NCBI RefSeq assembly: GCF_009389715.1
Contig: NC_052399.1
Location: forward strand, 19,223,646-19,287,645
Length of the DNA stretch: 64,000 nt
From: Phoenix dactylifera
Lineage: Eukaryota > Streptophyta > Magnoliopsida > Arecales > Arecaceae
Reading direction: 5' to 3'
The notes beneath the pieces were generated by a model. That model did no database searches and was not told the origin of the DNA. It worked only from the letters and a program-made list of their open reading frames with translations. Below are positions 60,047 through 64,000 of the stretch, in pieces. The number at the start of each line of letters is the position of its first letter. The stretch's first letter is position 1. The position numbers were made by a program, and so were the translations under genes.

Positions 60047-60949
60047 TTTTCAGGTATTTTCAGCACACTGACCACAAAATTCCCAAGTCTATCATGCATG
60101 CACGCCCATAAGTACTCATGTATTCTCTTCAATAAAAGGCACTCCTTTATAAAGTAAAAGAGGTCTTATATCATGTAATAAAATATTACTCCAACCCTCC
60201 AAGTCAGCAACATCTAACATATGCACAAATTTTGTAGTTGCACCTCTATTTCCCCACTCGTCCTCTCCATTTCAGTCCTACTGAAGGCAACCCCAATTAT
60301 ATCTTTTTCCATTGTACTATTTAACCAAGGTAGCAAGAAACACTTGTTTGTGAGATCTAATGCTACTGAATTCTATTGATTATAAAAAAGTTGCATATTT
60401 TAAAACATGTATTTTTAAAAAAATAATATGAAATATCTAATATATTTTTTAAAAAAAATATCTATTGATTTTGATTTTGATAGTATAGGGATACTATTGG
60501 AAAACAAAAGGCTAATTCTCAATTGGTGGGATAATAATTTTTTTTCGTATCTCATATTATTTTTGAGGTAAGTAAATTATGATGAAGTGCCTCTTTTCAG
60601 GTATTTTCAGCACACTGACCACAAAATTTCCAAGTCTATCATGCATGCATGCCCATAAGTACTCATGTATTCTCTTCAATAAAAGGCACTCCTTTATAAA
60701 GTAAAAGAGGTCTTATATCATGTAATAAAATATTACTCCAAACCTCCAAGTCAGCAACATCTAACATATGCACAAATTTTGTAGTTGCACCTCTATTTCC
60801 CCACTCATCCTCTCCATTTCCCCACTCATCCTCTCCATTTCAGTCCTACTGAAGGCAACCCCAATTATATCTTTTTCCATCGTACTATTTAACCAAGGTA
60901 GCAAGAAACACTTGTTTGTGAGATCTAATGCTACTGAATTCTAATTGAT
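60047..60949. repeat. Direct repeat pair of about 340 bp
   Basis: Copies at 60047-60380 and 60594-60949 are almost identical. They differ by a few substitutions, one single-base indel and an extra 21-bp tandem copy of CCCCACTCATCCTCTCCATT(T) in the second. The 213-bp spacer is AT-rich. No primer site or coding sequence supports an LTR interpretation. Confidence 0.9.
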
Positions 60950-63900
60950 ACCAGCAGCTACATTAAATACAACCAATTTGCTTCTCATGAGGTTGCTTAG
61001 TCCAGCAAGATATCAATTCCCAAACATTATCATTATGCCTACTAGTCTCATGATCTAGTGCTTTGTCAATATTAAACAATAACTGAAGCAGGACCAAGTC
61101 CAGATAGTTAGAACTTTGTGTCTGTAAAAAGAAGTAAAGACTATAGAGTAAAAGATACAGTTCACGGTAGGCTCAACCCCAACAAGAATATTCATTCTCC
61201 CCATGAAATAATTCCCACTTCTTGCAACTCATCAGAGTTGCCTTCCATGTATTAACTTAGCCACATGCCATCATCATCTTATGTAACATCTATTGGTAGT
61301 CAAATAGATCTAAATCAACAGTTATCTTGTGCAATTCATCTTTTTCTCTGTAGATTTTCCCATCAACTGGAAGAGTTAGGGCTGACCCTAAAGACCAATT
61401 GTGAAGCTCAATTGTTGTTAGAACTCATTACTTGCTATTCTGGACAACCTTAAGCCAAACTCGAAAAAGGCATGTAGTCTCAAAAAAAAAAAAAAGGTTA
61501 AAGCAGCCTTTCACCAAAATATGATGAAATTTATAAAATGCTTACCCAAGCATGTCCTGCAAGAGGAAAGAAAACGAGGATCAGTGCTATATCTCAATTG
61601 AAGGAAAAAAAAGTACTCTTCTACCTTTTAGAGGTATGGTTGTGGCACCAGCACAACCATGTGTCTTGCTAGTAACAATCTCAGATATCTTCCAAGGTGC
61701 TCACAAATTCATCAATATATGGCTATACAATATACCAATGCTACCCACAGACCTGGATATTTAGCAAATGTCTAGGTTTTCCAAAGCATACACACTTCAA
61801 CCTCCAAAAAGCTAACATTGAAATGTTTCCTATAATGCAAAACACAAATAAATACCAATATTGAAACACAAATAAGTAATGTTGGCACTGAAAAAAGTGA
61901 ATTAGTTAAAAAAAACTTCTTGCTAAAAAACTTGTGTCTTATGTTCAATAATATTAAAAAAGAAAAGCAGAACCAGAGGCACTTCACAACGTAGTGCTTA
62001 TATGCTTTAAAGAAATAATTTTGCTATTGAAAATGGTTGTCTTGTGAGAGAAAAGAGTGAATGAACCAATGGTTAGATCAGAAAATTTAAAGCGAGATCT
62101 TTTTCGTTCATTAAAAACCAAAAGACCATATTTTTATTTGTAATATTCAAATTTATATTCCTTGTATGTAATATAATACATGTTTCCGTCATAAGTGTAA
62201 CCAAGTCCAACAAGTTACAGCTCAAACATTGCCCGTCCTTTAATATCTATATGTTCTATGGTCTACAGTAATTGGTCAAATGATAATCGCAAAACTAAGC
62301 AATTCCACTGGACAAGTCCTGACACAATATTAACAGCTTACAGCCATGCCAAAAAGTACACAAGCATTGGCCAGGAATCATGCATTTATAAGCGACCAAA
62401 ACTAGTCATTGTACAAAGAAAAGGGTTCCAAAATGATGTGCTCTCTTCTGAAAGGCACTTGAATTTACAAGAAGAGAAGCTTGATGAAGATTCAAGCAGT
62501 CTATAAATGTGATAGGATAGGAGAGTAGAGGGATTCAATCACATAAGGCAGCTAATATAATCATGAAATGCTAATCCCAAATGATGACATGATAAGCTGT
62601 TGCTGACTTCTTATGATTAATGAATTCCCAAAATGTATACCTCTCTTTAGACATGTTTAAAGAGACAGATCAAAGGTAAATAAACCTACAAAAAAAAGAC
62701 TTATCTTTTCAGTTCTTTTCCAAAAAAAAAAAAACAATATTTGCAACTCATGTAACATCACCTGGAGATATCAATAGACAATTCAGTTTTGAACAAGGAG
62801 TTTTCTGTTATATAAAGAAAGCGCAAGGCACTAACTTGTGCAAGAAAAATCTATCCTAGCCACATTTAGTTCCTCAAGTAAAAGAAGCAAGTCTTTAGTA
62901 CCAATTACATAGTGGGTGTACCATAAGATACTGGTAGGAAATCGATACTTGGTGCACCCCTTGCTACTGCACCATACCAACGCATGGTCATCAGCATCAC
63001 CATTGTTATGCCAACACCAACTACCATACCCTGTGTCAATACAATATGTACTGATCCCCCACAAATAGTGGCAAAGCCCGGGAAGGCCCTGGTGGGGCAC
63101 GTGTCACCCCACTCCCTAGGGCCACCACATAACCTTATATAGCCCCTTAATCTATGGCCCCGAAATCCGAGTTTAACTGATCGTGTCCCGCTGTTGGCCC
63201 TTGAATTGGTGATCCTTGGGTCCAACCAGTCCAGTATAGTTCCAACTTGCAAAAGAACTAGATTTAAATTTTTAAAAAATATATATATATTCTATCAAAT
63301 AGCCTACCTCATTAAGTCCAATCATGCACCTTGTCTCATTCCTCTCCCCCAGTCTCTTGTTTTTGGTCGCACCGTGGACCATCTCCTCCTCCAAGTCCCA
63401 AGTTACTTCCCCTGCAATGATCACGCTCTTGACCTCACAAGCTACCCCAATCTAAAGCCCTGGCTCAACACCTATGTTCGTTGCTTCCCTCTAACCACGA
63501 TAAACTGGATTTACGAAATATCATTCCAACAATTCATTTCTGATGCTAATTTAGGACTTGGACTTTGGTTTAGTAATACTATGATTTTTTTTTCTTCTTT
63601 TCTCGAGCCCTTGTGCAAACTGCAAAGTTTTTCAAGGATGACCATCTGTTGCTAATTAAAACATCAAATTACATGGACAACATAAATAAATTTTTGACTA
63701 ATTTATAACCCAAAATTGAATAGGATTGCCACCACCTAGGTGGTCCTACTTGAATTTTAGGTGTAACATGTTTCCCCCTACAAACAGATATGCTCCATAG
63801 TCCATACTAACTCCTAAGACAGACTACTTAATTACACAGACACTCTTATGATCTTCCCTTGACGGAGCATCTAATATTAATACCATATGCAGAACCTCAC

Positions 63901-64000
63901 AAATATGAGAACACTCATTTAATGCCAAAGATATAAGAGATATAAGTGCTTTTTAGGTAATAAATTACTGCCATTCCTCAATGACATGAGAACTGGTAAG
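60950..64000. other. AT-rich region to the window edge, no gene named
   Basis: No recognisable gene. At 62.9-63.25 kb a GC-richer block with GTACCA/TGGTAC-type words resembles blocks at 23.1 and 55.2 kb and may be a dispersed repeat. Confidence 0.4.

Noticed and set aside
60047..60949. Direct repeats as LTRs of a miniature retroelement
   Set aside because: No TG...CA or other paired ends, no primer site after the first copy and no flanking 5-bp duplication.
1..64000. CRISPR arrays, operons and bacterial-type features
   Set aside because: The window is eukaryotic. The only regular arrays are the LTR array and minisatellites, which have no spacer-repeat structure of CRISPR type.

Overview
This window is plant nuclear DNA, most likely from a monocot, possibly a palm. 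The evidence is AT-rich intergenic sequence, split genes with GT-AG introns (one over 8 kb), Ty3/gypsy, LINE, SINE, TRIM and hAT elements, and gene families typical of plants. Nothing in it is prokaryotic. The palm assignment is an impression from repeat style and long introns, not a measured result.

Five genes or gene remnants can be rebuilt exon by exon, and all lie on the minus strand. Two are intact, related GDSL esterase/lipase genes (2.8-5.9 kb and 16.1-18.5 kb) with matching five-exon structures, separated by about 10 kb of retroelement debris. The third is a long mitochondrial-type malate dehydrogenase gene (21.9-33.7 kb) with several indels and a lost substrate-binding arginine, so it is probably a decaying copy. 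The fourth is an F-box gene (38.1-39.2 kb) broken by one frameshift. The fifth is an intact seven-exon gene for a DUF455 ferritin-like protein (43.2-46.5 kb).

Mobile DNA fills most of the rest. Left part: a small TRIM retroelement at 1.87 kb, with a solo LTR of the same family at 15.33 kb; a 5'-truncated LINE with an open RT-tail/RNase H frame at 9.3-11.3 kb; and a probable old gypsy LTR containing a 33-bp minisatellite at 11.3-13.5 kb. Middle: a 1.9-kb hAT element with an 8-bp target duplication sits in the last malate dehydrogenase intron and carries what looks like a captured host exon. A second hAT element at 34-35 kb has GAGCCC-rich arms. Right part: scrambled gypsy fragments at 47-50.6 kb, an Au-type SINE lacking its B box at 52.7 kb, a solo LTR at 58.2 kb, and a 0.34-kb direct duplication at 60 kb.

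The most unusual object is at 35,796-37,805. It is six near-identical 294-bp LTR-like units (one shortened) separated by five 56-bp spacers, with a single 5-bp duplication (GATAC) flanking the whole array. Read on the minus strand, each spacer begins with a primer-binding-site-like sequence and ends in a G-rich tract. A 17-bp inverted repeat pairs spacer with LTR across each boundary. I read it as a tandem array of an extremely reduced LTR retroelement. From 50.6 to 64 kb no gene can be named.
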